Below are positions 1-8,743 of a stretch of 64,000 nucleotides of DNA, one piece after another; the stretch's first letter is position 1, and each line of letters starts with the position of its first letter. Location of the stretch: contig NZ_SACP01000004.1 of NCBI RefSeq assembly GCF_004004555.2, positions 186,001 to 250,000 of the forward strand. Reading direction: 5' to 3'. The notes under the pieces are model-generated. The model saw only the letters and a program-made list of their open reading frames with translations. It had not been told where the DNA came from and made no database searches. The translations under genes and the position numbers were made by a program. The DNA comes from Methylobacterium oryzihabitans. GTDB lineage: Bacteria; Pseudomonadota; Alphaproteobacteria; Rhizobiales; Beijerinckiaceae.

Positions 1-828
1 GCCGCCGCGCATGCCGCCGCAATGCCGGTCGATCAGCTCGCGGAAGGTGACGCCGAGCTCCTCCTCGACGTTGCACGGCTTGTTGACGTGGCCCGAGACG
101 CAGAAGAGCTTGGTGCCGGTGTTGCCCTTGGTGCCGAGCCCGGCGAACCACGCGCCGCCGCGGCGCAGGATCGTGCCGGCGACCGCGATCGACTCGACGT
201 TGTTCACCGTCGTCGGGCAGCCGTAGAGGCCCATGTTGGCCGGGAACGGCGGCTTCAGCCGCGGCATCCCCTTCTTGCCCTCCAGGCTCTCCAGCAGCGC
301 GGTCTCCTCGCCGCAGATGTAGGCGCCGGCGCCGTGGTGGACGTAGATGTCGAACGGGTAGTCGTGGACGTTGCTCTTGCCGACGAGGCGGGCGTCGTAG
401 GCCTCGTCCACGGCGCGCTGGAGCGCGATGCGCTCGGCGATGTACTCGCCGCGGATGTAGATGTAGGCCGCGTGCGCCCCCATGGCGAAGCAGGCCAGCA
501 TGCAGCCCTCGATCAGGAGATGCGGGTCGTGCCGCATGATCTCCCGGTCCTTGCAGGTGCCCGGCTCCGACTCGTCGGCGTTGACTACGAGGTAGTGCGG
601 CCGGCCGTCCGACTGCTTGGGCATGAACGACCACTTGAGGCCGGTCGGGAAGCCGGCACCGCCGCGCCCGCGCAGGCCCGACTTCTTCATCTCCTCGATG
701 ATCCAGTCGCGGCCCTGTTGCAGCAGGAATTGGGTGCCGTCCCAGGCGCCGCGTTTCCGCGCGGCGTCGAGGCCGGCGGAGTGGAAGCCGTAGAGGTTGG
801 TGAAGATGCGATCCTGATCGGAGAGCAT
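1..828 (-). CDS. nuoF: NADH-quinone oxidoreductase subunit F, 5' part (cut by window edge)
   Basis: NuoF is the NADH-oxidising subunit of complex I; it binds NADH and FMN at the cytoplasmic tip and carries one 4Fe-4S cluster. The first 276 codons are visible. A glycine-rich flavin/nucleotide segment, [13 protein letters not shown], lies at residues 51-63, and the typical [19 protein letters not shown] stretch at about 166-184. The 4Fe-4S cysteines of the family lie further C-terminal and are outside the window. The ATG at 826-828 is the first one that gives the normal NuoF N-terminus. It lies 67 bp downstream of nuoE in the same operon. The reading frame is intact up to the edge. Confidence 0.95.
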   Translation of the reverse strand, partial: MLSDQDRIFTNLYGFHSAGLDAARKRGAWDGTQFLLQQGRDWIIEEMKKSGLRGRGGAGFPTGLKWSFMPKQSDGRPHYLVVNADESEPGTCKDREIMRHDPHLLIEGCMLACFAMGAHAAYIYIRGEYIAERIALQRAVDEAYDARLVGKSNVHDYPFDIYVHHGAGAYICGEETALLESLEGKKGMPRLKPPFPANMGLYGCPTTVNNVESIAVAGTILRRGGAWFAGLGTKGNTGTKLFCVSGHVNKPCNVEEELGVTFRELIDRHCGGMRGG

Positions 829-895
829 GGAATCGTCCTACGGGCCTGAAGCGGCGGACTGAGAGGAGAAGCGGGGGCGGCGCGGGGTCGTGGCG

Positions 896-1996
896 CTACC
901 TCCCGATCGGGCCGGGCGGCCCCTTGTCGGCGGGGTCGACGCCGACCGGCTTGGCCTGCGTGCCGTCGGTCTTGCCCGGTGAGGCGATCGGCTCGGCGCC
1001 GGATTCCGGGGTCGAGCCCTTGGTCTCGGCGACCGGCCTCCCCTCCTCCGGCTTCGACGGGGTCTTGGTGTAGGAGCGCCCGCTCTGCGGCGTGCCGCGC
1101 TCCTCGGGGCCGGTCTTCGGCTCCACGACGGTCGCGCGGTCGCCGCGGCCGGCATCGCCCTGGGGGTTGGCCGGCTCCTGGCCGCCGGCGGCGCGCTGCG
1201 CCGGGGTGTCGACCGAGCCGCTCTCGATCGGCCGGCCGGCATCGGGACGGGCCGGCTTCGGATCGGCGGCCGCGGCCTGGGCGCTGCCGGCGGCCTCGGC
1301 CTTCGCCTTGGCCTCGTTGCCCGCGTCGCCGTCCTTGCGGTCCTGCTCCTCGAAGCGCTTGCGCCACGCGCCGACGCGCGAGCCGTCGAACAGCGTCTCG
1401 TCCTTCAGCGTCGTCACCGCGTCCTTCGGCTCGGACGAGATGCGGCCGGTCTGCGAGCCCTTGCGCACCGGGCGGCCGGCGGCGAGGTCGTCCATCAGCG
1501 TGCCGAGGGACTCCGGGGTCAGGTCCTCGTAATAGTCCTGGTTGATCTGCACCATCGGGGCGTTGCAGCACGCGCCGAGGCACTCGACCTCCAGCCACGA
1601 GAAGTTGCCGTCCGGATCGACGTGGCCGGAGGGCCCGAGCCGGTCGTGCAGTATCTTCTTCAGGTCGCGGGCGCCGCAGACGTCGCACGGCACGGTGCCG
1701 CAGACCTGGATCCAGTAGCGCCCGACCGGCTCCAGGGCGAACATCGTGTAGAAGGTCGCGACTTCGAGCACGCGGATATGCGGCATGCCGAGCTGGTCGG
1801 CGACCGCCTCGATCGCCTTCTGCGGCAGCCAGCCGCCATGCTGCTCCTGCGCCTTCCACAACAGCGGGATCACCGCCGAGGCCTGCCGGCCCTCGGGGTA
1901 CTTGGCGATCTGGCCCTCGGCCCAGTCGGCGTTCTCGGGAGTGAACGCGAAGCTCTCGGGCTGCTCGGAAGCGGGGGCGAGTCTACGGTTGGCCAT
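896..1996 (-). CDS. nuoE: NADH-quinone oxidoreductase subunit E with long C-terminal tail
   Basis: NuoE is the 24-kDa thioredoxin-fold subunit of the complex I electron-input module and holds the 2Fe-2S cluster N1a. Four ligand cysteines are visible: C99 and C104 in CGTVPC, and C139 and C143 in ECLGAC. The conserved domain ends near residue 200. It is followed by about 160 residues rich in Pro, Gly, Ala, Asp and Lys that look disordered. Usual bacterial NuoE is about 160-220 residues, so 366 is long; extended NuoE proteins are known in Rhizobiales, so this is probably lineage-specific rather than an error. It sits 38 bp after nuoD and 67 bp before nuoF. Confidence 0.95.
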   Translation of the reverse strand: MANRRLAPASEQPESFAFTPENADWAEGQIAKYPEGRQASAVIPLLWKAQEQHGGWLPQKAIEAVADQLGMPHIRVLEVATFYTMFALEPVGRYWIQVCGTVPCDVCGARDLKKILHDRLGPSGHVDPDGNFSWLEVECLGACCNAPMVQINQDYYEDLTPESLGTLMDDLAAGRPVRKGSQTGRISSEPKDAVTTLKDETLFDGSRVGAWRKRFEEQDRKDGDAGNEAKAKAEAAGSAQAAAADPKPARPDAGRPIESGSVDTPAQRAAGGQEPANPQGDAGRGDRATVVEPKTGPEERGTPQSGRSYTKTPSKPEEGRPVAETKGSTPESGAEPIASPGKTDGTQAKPVGVDPADKGPPGPIGR

Positions 1997-2034
1997 CTCT
2001 CACACGTCTCCGCCGGGCGCGGTCGTCGTCGTCG

Positions 2035-3225
2035 TCACCGGTCCACCTCGCCGAACACGATGTCGAGGGTACCGAGGATGCACGACACGTCCGCCAGCAT
2101 GTGGCCGCGGCACATCCAATCCATCGATTGCAGGTGGGCGAAGCCCGGTGCGCGGATCTTGCAGCGATACGGCTTGTTGGTGCCGTCCGCGACGAGGTAG
2201 ACGCCGAACTCGCCCTTGGGCGCCTCGACCGCGGCGTAGACCTCGCCGGCCGGGACGTGGAAGCCCTCGGTGTAGAGCTTGAAGTGGTGGATGAGCGCCT
2301 CCATCGAGCGCTTCATCTCGCGCCGCGGCGGCGGCGCCACCTTGCCGTCGACGGTCGCGATCGGGCCCTGCCCCGCCGGTTCGCGCAGCTTGGCGATGCA
2401 CTGCTTCATGATGCGCACGCTCTGGCGCATCTCCTCCATGCGGATCACCTGGCGATCGTAGGTGTCGCCGTTCTTCCCCACGGGGATGTCGAATTCCATC
2501 TCCTCGTAGCATTCGTAGGGCTGCGCCTTGCGCAGGTCCCACGGGATGCCCGAGCCACGCACCATCACGCCCGAGAACCCCCAGGCCATCGCCTCCTCGA
2601 CCGTGACGATGCCGATGTCGACGTTGCGCTGCTTGAAGATGCGGTTGGCCATCACGAGGTTGTCAAGGTCGTCGACCACCTGCGGGAAGGTCTCGCAGAA
2701 CGTTTCGATGTCGTCGATCAGCGCCGTCGGCAGATCCTGGTGGACGCCGCCGGGGCGGAAGTAGTTGGCGTGCAGGCGAGCGCCGGACGCGCGCTCGTAG
2801 AAGATCATCAGCTTCTCGCGCTCCTCGAAGCCCCAGAGCGGGGGCGTGAGGGCGCCGACGTCCATCGCCTGCGTGGTGACGTTGAGCAGGTGCGACAGCA
2901 GACGGCCGATCTCGCAGTACAGCGTGCGGATCAGCTTGGCGCGCCGCGGCACCTCGATCCCGAGCATCCGCTCGATCGCGAGGCAGAAGGCGTGCTCCTG
3001 GTTCATCGGCGCGACGTAGTCGAGCCGGTCGAAATACGGCGTGGTCTGGAGGTAAGTCTTGTACTCGATCAGCTTCTCGGTGCCGCGATGCAGCAGGCCG
3101 ATATGCGGATCGACCCGCTCGACGATCTCGCCGTCGAGTTCCAGCACGAGGCGCAGCACGCCGTGCGCCGCCGGGTGCTGCGGGCCGAAATTGATCGAGA
3201 AGTTGCGGATGCTGTGCTCGCCCAT
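2035..3225 (-). CDS. nuoD: NADH-quinone oxidoreductase subunit D (49 kDa)
   Basis: NuoD is the 49-kDa subunit of the peripheral arm of complex I and forms the quinone-reduction pocket together with NuoB. The sequence has [10 protein letters not shown] at residues 13-22 and the family signature [12 protein letters not shown] at about 41-52. The length, 396 residues, is normal for a NuoD not fused to NuoC. It starts 6 bp after nuoC, so the two are likely translationally coupled. Identification is secure from the signature and from its place in the nuoABCDEF order. Confidence 0.97.
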   Translation of the reverse strand: MGEHSIRNFSINFGPQHPAAHGVLRLVLELDGEIVERVDPHIGLLHRGTEKLIEYKTYLQTTPYFDRLDYVAPMNQEHAFCLAIERMLGIEVPRRAKLIRTLYCEIGRLLSHLLNVTTQAMDVGALTPPLWGFEEREKLMIFYERASGARLHANYFRPGGVHQDLPTALIDDIETFCETFPQVVDDLDNLVMANRIFKQRNVDIGIVTVEEAMAWGFSGVMVRGSGIPWDLRKAQPYECYEEMEFDIPVGKNGDTYDRQVIRMEEMRQSVRIMKQCIAKLREPAGQGPIATVDGKVAPPPRREMKRSMEALIHHFKLYTEGFHVPAGEVYAAVEAPKGEFGVYLVADGTNKPYRCKIRAPGFAHLQSMDWMCRGHMLADVSCILGTLDIVFGEVDR

Positions 3226-3231
3226 GTCGGC

Positions 3232-3894
3232 TCAGCCTTTCGCCGGTGCCTTGTCGGCCTTCTCGTCACCCGGGAGGACGTAATCCGTCCCTTCCCACGG
3301 CGAGAGGAAGTCGAACTGCCGAAATTCCTGCGTGAGCCGCACGGGCTCGTACACCACCCGGGCCTCGTCCTGGTCGTAGCGGACCTCGACGAAGCCGGTC
3401 AGCGGGAAGTCCTTGCGCAGGGGGTGACCCTCGAAGCCGTAATCGGTCAGCAGCCGGCGCAGGTCCGGATGGCCCGAGAACAGGATCCCGTAGAGGTCGT
3501 AGGCCTCGCGCTCGTACCAGTTCGCCGACGGGAACACCGGGATGACCGACGGGACCGGGGTCGCCTCGTCGGTCTGGACCTTGATCCGGATGCGCTGGTT
3601 GTGGCGCAGCGAGAGCAGGTGGTAGACGACGTCGAAGCGCTTCTGGCGGCCCGGGTAGTCGGCGCCGCAGATGTCGATGAAGCACTTGAACGCGCAGGCC
3701 GGGTCGTCGCGCAGATGCGTCAGCGCCGCGACGATCGCCTCGGCCTTCACGACGAGGGTCAGTTCGCCGAAGGCGATGACTCGCGCGGTGACCGCGTCGC
3801 CGAGCGCCGCCTCGATCGAGGCGCCGAGCGCCTCGAGGCCGGCCTCGCCCTGCGTGACCGGGGTGTGCGCCAGGATGGTGATGCCGTTGCTCAT
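3232..3894 (-). CDS. nuoC: NADH-quinone oxidoreductase subunit C (30 kDa)
   Basis: NuoC is the 30-kDa peripheral-arm subunit of complex I that packs against NuoD. The 30-kDa signature is present as [14 protein letters not shown] at about residues 126-139, followed by [20 protein letters not shown]. The protein is 220 residues and is separate from NuoD, unlike the NuoCD fusion of enterobacteria. It begins 9 bp after the nuoB stop. Confidence 0.97.
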   Translation of the reverse strand: MSNGITILAHTPVTQGEAGLEALGASIEAALGDAVTARVIAFGELTLVVKAEAIVAALTHLRDDPACAFKCFIDICGADYPGRQKRFDVVYHLLSLRHNQRIRIKVQTDEATPVPSVIPVFPSANWYEREAYDLYGILFSGHPDLRRLLTDYGFEGHPLRKDFPLTGFVEVRYDQDEARVVYEPVRLTQEFRQFDFLSPWEGTDYVLPGDEKADKAPAKG

Positions 3895-3903
3895 GCCCGG
3901 GCC

Positions 3904-4491
3904 TCAGCGCTCGATGGTGCCGGTGCGGCGGATCTTCTTCTGCAGAAGCAGCACGCCGTAGAGCAGCGCCTCGGCGGTCGGCGGACAGCCCGGCACGTAG
4001 ATGTCGACCGGGACGACCCGGTCGCAGCCGCGCACCACCGAGTAGGAATAGTGGTAGTAGCCGCCGCCGTTGGCGCAGGAGCCCATCGAGATGACGTAGC
4101 GCGGCTCCGGCATCTGGTCGTAGACCTTGCGCAGAGCAGGCGCCATCTTGTTGGTCAGCGTGCCGGCGACGATCATGACGTCGGACTGGCGCGGCGAGCC
4201 GCGCGGCGCGAAGCCGAAGCGCTCGCAATCGTAGCGCGGCATCGACATCTGCATCATCTCGACGGCGCAGCAGGCGAGGCCGAAGGTCATCCACATCAGC
4301 GAGCCGGTGCGGGCCCAGGTGATGAGGTCGTCGGTGGTGGTCAGCAGGAAGCCGCGGTCGGCGAGTTCGCTGTTGATCTGCAGGAAGGTCGGGTCGTTGG
4401 CGCCGATCGGCTGGCCGGTGGCGGGATCGAGGATCCCCTTCGGCTGGGGCGCGATCGCGGGAGCGCGGGAGAGGGTGGTGTCGAGGGCCAT
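3904..4491 (-). CDS. nuoB: NADH-quinone oxidoreductase subunit B (PSST), N2 cluster
   Basis: NuoB carries the terminal 4Fe-4S cluster N2 that hands electrons to quinone. The ligands are seen as the adjacent pair C74-C75 in [11 protein letters not shown]139 in SMGSCANGG, and C169 in [15 protein letters not shown]. The frame is open upstream for 56 more codons, but those are proline/arginine-rich and overlap nuoA. The ATG at 4489-4491 gives a normal 195-residue protein, so it is taken as the start. It lies between nuoA (47 bp upstream) and nuoC. Confidence 0.96.
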   Translation of the reverse strand: MALDTTLSRAPAIAPQPKGILDPATGQPIGANDPTFLQINSELADRGFLLTTTDDLITWARTGSLMWMTFGLACCAVEMMQMSMPRYDCERFGFAPRGSPRQSDVMIVAGTLTNKMAPALRKVYDQMPEPRYVISMGSCANGGGYYHYSYSVVRGCDRVVPVDIYVPGCPPTAEALLYGVLLLQKKIRRTGTIER

Positions 4492-4538
4492 GGAGGGTGT
4501 CCGGAACTCGGGGGGCGGCGGCGGGAGCGGTCCTGCGT

Positions 4539-4904
4539 TCAATCCCACTCGAGGGCGCCCTTGCGCCACTCGTAGACGAAGCCGACCGTCAGCACGCCGA
4601 GGAACAGCATCATCGACCAGAACCCGAACCAGCCGAGATCCCCGAAGGTGATCGCCCACGGGAACAGGAACGCGACTTCGAGGTCGAAGATGATGAACAG
4701 GATGGCGACGAGGTAGAACCGCACGTCGAACTTCATGCGGGCGTCATCGAAGGCGTTGAAGCCGCACTCGTAGGCCGACAGCTTCTCCGGGTCGGGGCTG
4801 TTGTAGGCGACCAGGAACGGGGCGACGAGGAGCGCGAGCGCGATCACCAGGGACACGCCGATGAAGATCACCAGGGGCAGGTAGTCCGACAGGAGGCCGT
4901 TCAT
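4539..4904 (-). CDS. nuoA: NADH-quinone oxidoreductase subunit A
   Basis: NuoA is a small membrane subunit of complex I at the junction of the two arms. At 121 residues it shows three hydrophobic helices: the first begins just after [11 protein letters not shown], and the second and third follow the [20 protein letters not shown] loop, which is typical of the family. The frame is open 28 codons further upstream. The ATG at 4902-4904 follows a GAGGGTG purine stretch and gives the expected N-terminus. This is the first gene of the nuo operon; a 389-bp non-coding region lies upstream. Confidence 0.96.
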   Translation of the reverse strand: MNGLLSDYLPLVIFIGVSLVIALALLVAPFLVAYNSPDPEKLSAYECGFNAFDDARMKFDVRFYLVAILFIIFDLEVAFLFPWAITFGDLGWFGFWSMMLFLGVLTVGFVYEWRKGALEWD

Positions 4905-5037
4905 CGAGCACCCTCTATGGTTGTTGCGGGCACGGGGGAGCCGCGCGGGCCCCGCCGCTTCGGCGCCGCCATGTCGGAACGGTTCCAAAGCCCGGAAGGT
5001 GCGCGAGGCTTAAACGAGCGGGTAGGGCGAAACAAGG

Positions 5038-5067
5038 GGCGTTCGCACCGCACAAACCGCGAACGCC
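5038..5067. promoter_or_regulatory. 9-bp inverted repeat at the predicted nuo transcription start
   Basis: GGCGTTCGC (5038-5046) and GCGAACGCC (5059-5067) form a perfect inverted repeat with a 12-bp spacer. It covers about +1 to +30 of the predicted nuo transcript, so it could be an operator or a leader hairpin. No regulator can be named. Confidence 0.35.
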
Positions 5068-5074
5068 TGTGCGT

Positions 5075-5102
5075 TAGATAGGAGAAACACGCTCCCGCTC
5101 AA
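5075..5102 (-). promoter_or_regulatory. Candidate nuo operon promoter
   Basis: Reading the minus strand, TTGAGC (5097-5102) and TATCTA (5075-5080) are separated by 16 bp, a fair sigma-70-like match upstream of nuoA. Initiation would fall near 5068, giving a leader of roughly 165 nt. Nothing else in the 4905-5292 interval looks like a gene. It is a pattern match only. Confidence 0.3.
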
Positions 5103-5192
5103 CCGATTCGGGGATTCGTTCCCCGGGCAGGATCGTCGCAGGCCCCGGCCCCGGCTGACCCTGCGGCCTGTTGCGCCGCAGCGTGGCCGTTC

Positions 5193-5295
5193 TACGATTT
5201 TCGATGGATCGCTTCGCGATGCGAAAATCGGCTTCGCTCAAGTGCCGCGCGGGCTGGCGATGCGATTGCCGGACGGATCGTCCGGCAATCGCATC
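5193..5295. repeat. Intergenic palindromic element, family 2, copy 1
   Basis: The element begins with TACGATTTTCGAT, has the matching GCGAAAATCGGCTTCGCTC inside, and ends in a hairpin with 17-bp perfect arms (5259-5275 and 5279-5295) and a GAT loop. The hairpin abuts the stop codon of the CAP-domain gene (5294-5296) and may end its transcript, though no T-run follows. A second copy with a different stem sequence lies at 32572-32718. Confidence 0.7.
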
Positions 5296-5779
5296 ACGGG
5301 CTCGTCAGGATCAGCGCCCAGTAGCGCTTGTAGCGGGTCCCCGGGGCGTCCACCCGGGCGACGCCGATGCGCCGGACCTGCGGCATGAGCATGTTGCGGT
5401 TGTGCTCCGGCGAGTTCTGCCAGCGCCGCAGCACCTCGTCGAAGGTGGTCGAGCCGGCGCTGAGATTCTCGGCGGCGTAGCGCCCGCCGAACCCGGCCCG
5501 GGCGAGCCGCGCGTCGAAGGTGCCGCCGACCTCGTGCGACAGGTGGCCGGCCTTCGCGTTCGACTGCGCCTGGAACGAGGCGGCGCGGATCAGGCTCGGG
5601 TCGACGGTGACGGGACCGAGGCCGTGGCTGGCGCGGTAGCGCGAGATCGCGGCCGCCGCCGCCGTTTCGTCGAGGATCACCGGCGTCGTCGGCAGGTCCG
5701 GCGCCGGCAGCAGCGCCGAGCCGCTGCACCCGGCGAGCCACAGGCAGCAGGCGAGCGTGACGAAACCCCGGCGATGCAT
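5294..5779 (-). CDS. CAP-domain (SCP/PR1-like) lipoprotein
   Basis: This is a secreted CAP-superfamily protein of 161 residues. The N-terminus MHRRGFVTLACCLWLAGCSG has a short basic start, a hydrophobic core and an LAGC lipobox, with lipidation expected at C18. The CAP cavity residues are visible: H79 in AGHLSHE, E104 in AAENLSAG, and E125-H126 in NSPEHNRNML. The ATG at 5777-5779 is chosen because it gives the lipoprotein signal; the frame extends upstream into the neighbouring gene. Bacterial CAP proteins have no settled function. It lies 131 bp downstream of the acyl-CoA dehydrogenase gene and may be transcribed alone. Confidence 0.88.
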   Translation of the reverse strand: MHRRGFVTLACCLWLAGCSGSALLPAPDLPTTPVILDETAAAAAISRYRASHGLGPVTVDPSLIRAASFQAQSNAKAGHLSHEVGGTFDARLARAGFGGRYAAENLSAGSTTFDEVLRRWQNSPEHNRNMLMPQVRRIGVARVDAPGTRYKRYWALILTSP

Positions 5780-5910
5780 GAGCGGACCTCTCCCGGCCCG
5801 ATGCCTGGGCCGCGAGGGGTCCGTGTCGCCGGATTGTGGAGATTTCCGGAACGGTTCCGGGCGCGCGGCGCAGGAAGCGGTCGGCGTGGCCCGGAGGCCA
5901 CGCCAGAGTT

Positions 5911-7059
<1,149 letters not shown>

Positions 7060-7111
7060 GGCCGTATGTTCCTGGTCGGTCAGGGGCCGGCAGCGCGGCC
7101 GAGGATGGCTC

Positions 7112-7281
7112 CCCTTTTCCCGGGCGCATGCAGCGACAGCGGAATGCGACCCGGGATCCAGCAGAGGAAGTGCCGCGAAGCGGCTCTGAAGCGGCGACGG
7201 TGCAGAGAACGGTCGCTCCGCGAAGTCTTGTGCTGGTTCCCGGATCTCCTTCCACTGCGTTCCAGTCGTCCGGGAAAAGGG
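7112..7281. repeat. Intergenic inverted-repeat element between the two dehydrogenase genes
   Basis: The ends are perfect inverted copies of CCCTTTTCCCGG (7112-7123 and 7270-7281). Inward of these, the arms continue imperfectly: GACCCGGGATCCAGCA on the left matches GATCCGGGAACCAGCA on the reverse complement of the right. The whole element is about 170 bp. It fills most of the 243-bp gap between the two genes. Its sequence differs from the other palindromic families in the window. Confidence 0.6.
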
Positions 7282-7302
7282 CCGCGTAGAACGAATCCGG
7301 GG

Positions 7303-8511
7303 TTATAGGCCCAGGATCGCCTTCGCGATGATGTTCTTCTGGATCTCGTTCGACCCGCCGTAGATCGAGATCTTGCGCCAGTTGAAGTAGGTCGGCGCGA
7401 CCGGGGCGGCCCAGTCCGGCCCGACCGGCGGCTCGTTGTGGCCGTGCTCGTCGCCCTCGTCCTCCGGCGCGTAGGGCAGCGCGAACGGGCCGACCACCTC
7501 CATCAGGAGTTCGGTCGTCGCCTGCTGGATCTCCGAGCCCTTGATCTTGAGGATCGACGAGGCCGGGTCGGGCTTGCCCTTCTCGCGCTTGCGCTCGGCG
7601 GCGACGACGCGCAGCTGCGTCATCTCCAGCGCCTTCAGCTCGATCTCCAGGGCCGCGAGCTTTTCCGCGAAGCGCGGGTTCTCCAGGATCGGCGCGTCGC
7701 CGACCCGCTCCAGGGCGGCGAGTTCGCGCAGGCGGCGCAGGCGCTGCTTCGACACGCCGACCCGGGCGATGTTGGTGCGCTCGTTGCCGAGCAGGAACTT
7801 GGCGTAGTCCCAGCCCTTGTTCTCCTGGCCGACGAGGTTTTCGACCGGCACCCGCACGTCGTCGAAGAACACCTCGTTGACCTCGTGGCCGCCGTCGATG
7901 GTCTGGATCGGCCGCACGGTGATGCCCGGCGTCTTCATGTCGATGAGCAGGAAGCTGATGCCCTCCTGCTTCTTGACCGTGGCGTCGGTGCGCACGAGGC
8001 AGAAGATCCAGTCGGCGTACTGGCCGAGCGTGGTCCAGGTCTTCTGGCCGTTGACGACGTAGTGGTCGCCGTCGCGCACGGCCCGGGTCTTCAGCGAGGC
8101 GAGGTCGGAGCCCGAGCCCGGCTCGGAGAAGCCCTGGCACCACCAGTCGTCGAGGTTGGCGATGCGCGGCAGGAAGTGCTTCTTCTGCGCCTCGTTGCCG
8201 AACTGAGCGATCACCGGCCCGACCATGTAGACGCCGAACTGCAGCGGCGACGGCGCCGGGAAGCTCTGCAGCTCGTCGAGGAAGATGTACTGCCGCACCG
8301 GATCCCAGCCGGTGCCGCCCCATTCGACCGGCCAGTTCGGCACCGCCCAACCCTGCTTGTTCAGGATCTTCTGCCAGGTGACGATGTCGTCCTTCGACGG
8401 ATGGCGCCCGTCGATCATCTTGGCGTGGATGTCCTTGGGCAGGTTCTGCTCGAAGAAGCCGCGGACTTCCTGCCGGAAGGCGCGCTCCTCTGGGGTGAAG
8501 CGAAGGTCCAT
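7303..8511 (-). CDS. Acyl-CoA dehydrogenase family protein (402 aa)
   Basis: This is an FAD-dependent acyl-CoA dehydrogenase. It starts MDLRFTPEERAFRQEVRGFF and has the substrate/FAD region QGFSEPGSGSDLASL, the beta domain VVNGQKTWTTLGQYADW, and a C-terminus with YGGSNEIQ at 384-391. The residue after the tyrosine is Gly, not the Glu used by medium-chain enzymes. YGGxNEIQ is typical of the larger subunit of heteromeric dehydrogenases acting on steroid side chains or other bulky acyl-CoAs. The frame runs 64 codons upstream into a repeat, and the ATG at 8509-8511 gives the family N-terminus. Confidence 0.92.
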   Translation of the reverse strand: MDLRFTPEERAFRQEVRGFFEQNLPKDIHAKMIDGRHPSKDDIVTWQKILNKQGWAVPNWPVEWGGTGWDPVRQYIFLDELQSFPAPSPLQFGVYMVGPVIAQFGNEAQKKHFLPRIANLDDWWCQGFSEPGSGSDLASLKTRAVRDGDHYVVNGQKTWTTLGQYADWIFCLVRTDATVKKQEGISFLLIDMKTPGITVRPIQTIDGGHEVNEVFFDDVRVPVENLVGQENKGWDYAKFLLGNERTNIARVGVSKQRLRRLRELAALERVGDAPILENPRFAEKLAALEIELKALEMTQLRVVAAERKREKGKPDPASSILKIKGSEIQQATTELLMEVVGPFALPYAPEDEGDEHGHNEPPVGPDWAAPVAPTYFNWRKISIYGGSNEIQKNIIAKAILGL

Positions 8512-8559
8512 GGGTGCCTCCTCGAAAAATGATTGGGTTAACCTGAGAACGCCACCTCC

Positions 8560-8726
8560 CCCTCCCCCCTCTGCGGGGGAGGGTGGCGCGCGAAGCGAGC
8601 CGGGAGAGGGGAACCACGCTTCCGGACAGGTCGCGACCGCTGTGACGGGCACCACCTCCGGCACCGTCGCGTTCCCCTCTCCCGCCCGGCTTCCGCCGGG
8701 CACCCTCCCCCGCAGAGGGGGGAGGG
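8560..8726. repeat. 166-bp palindromic intergenic element, copy A
   Basis: About 55-bp inverted arms (starting CCCTCCCCCCTCTGCGGGGG, ending with its complement) enclose a conserved 55-60 bp core containing CTTCCGGACAGG and CTCCGGCACCGTCGCG. The element fills the gap between the fused hydratase/dehydrogenase gene and the next dehydrogenase gene. Three other copies occur in this window. Confidence 0.85.
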
Positions 8727-8743
8727 TTCAAGCGCGTCGCGGC

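Noticed and set aside
2101-4575. 824-codon open frame on the plus strand across the nuo genes
   Set aside because: Antisense to nuoB, nuoC and nuoD, which match their families along the whole length. The translation is His/Arg/Asp-rich without any domain, a frame kept open by high GC.
8560-8726. 166-bp elements as insertion sequences
   Set aside because: No transposase frame and no target-site duplication visible; kept as palindromic repeats of unknown mobility.
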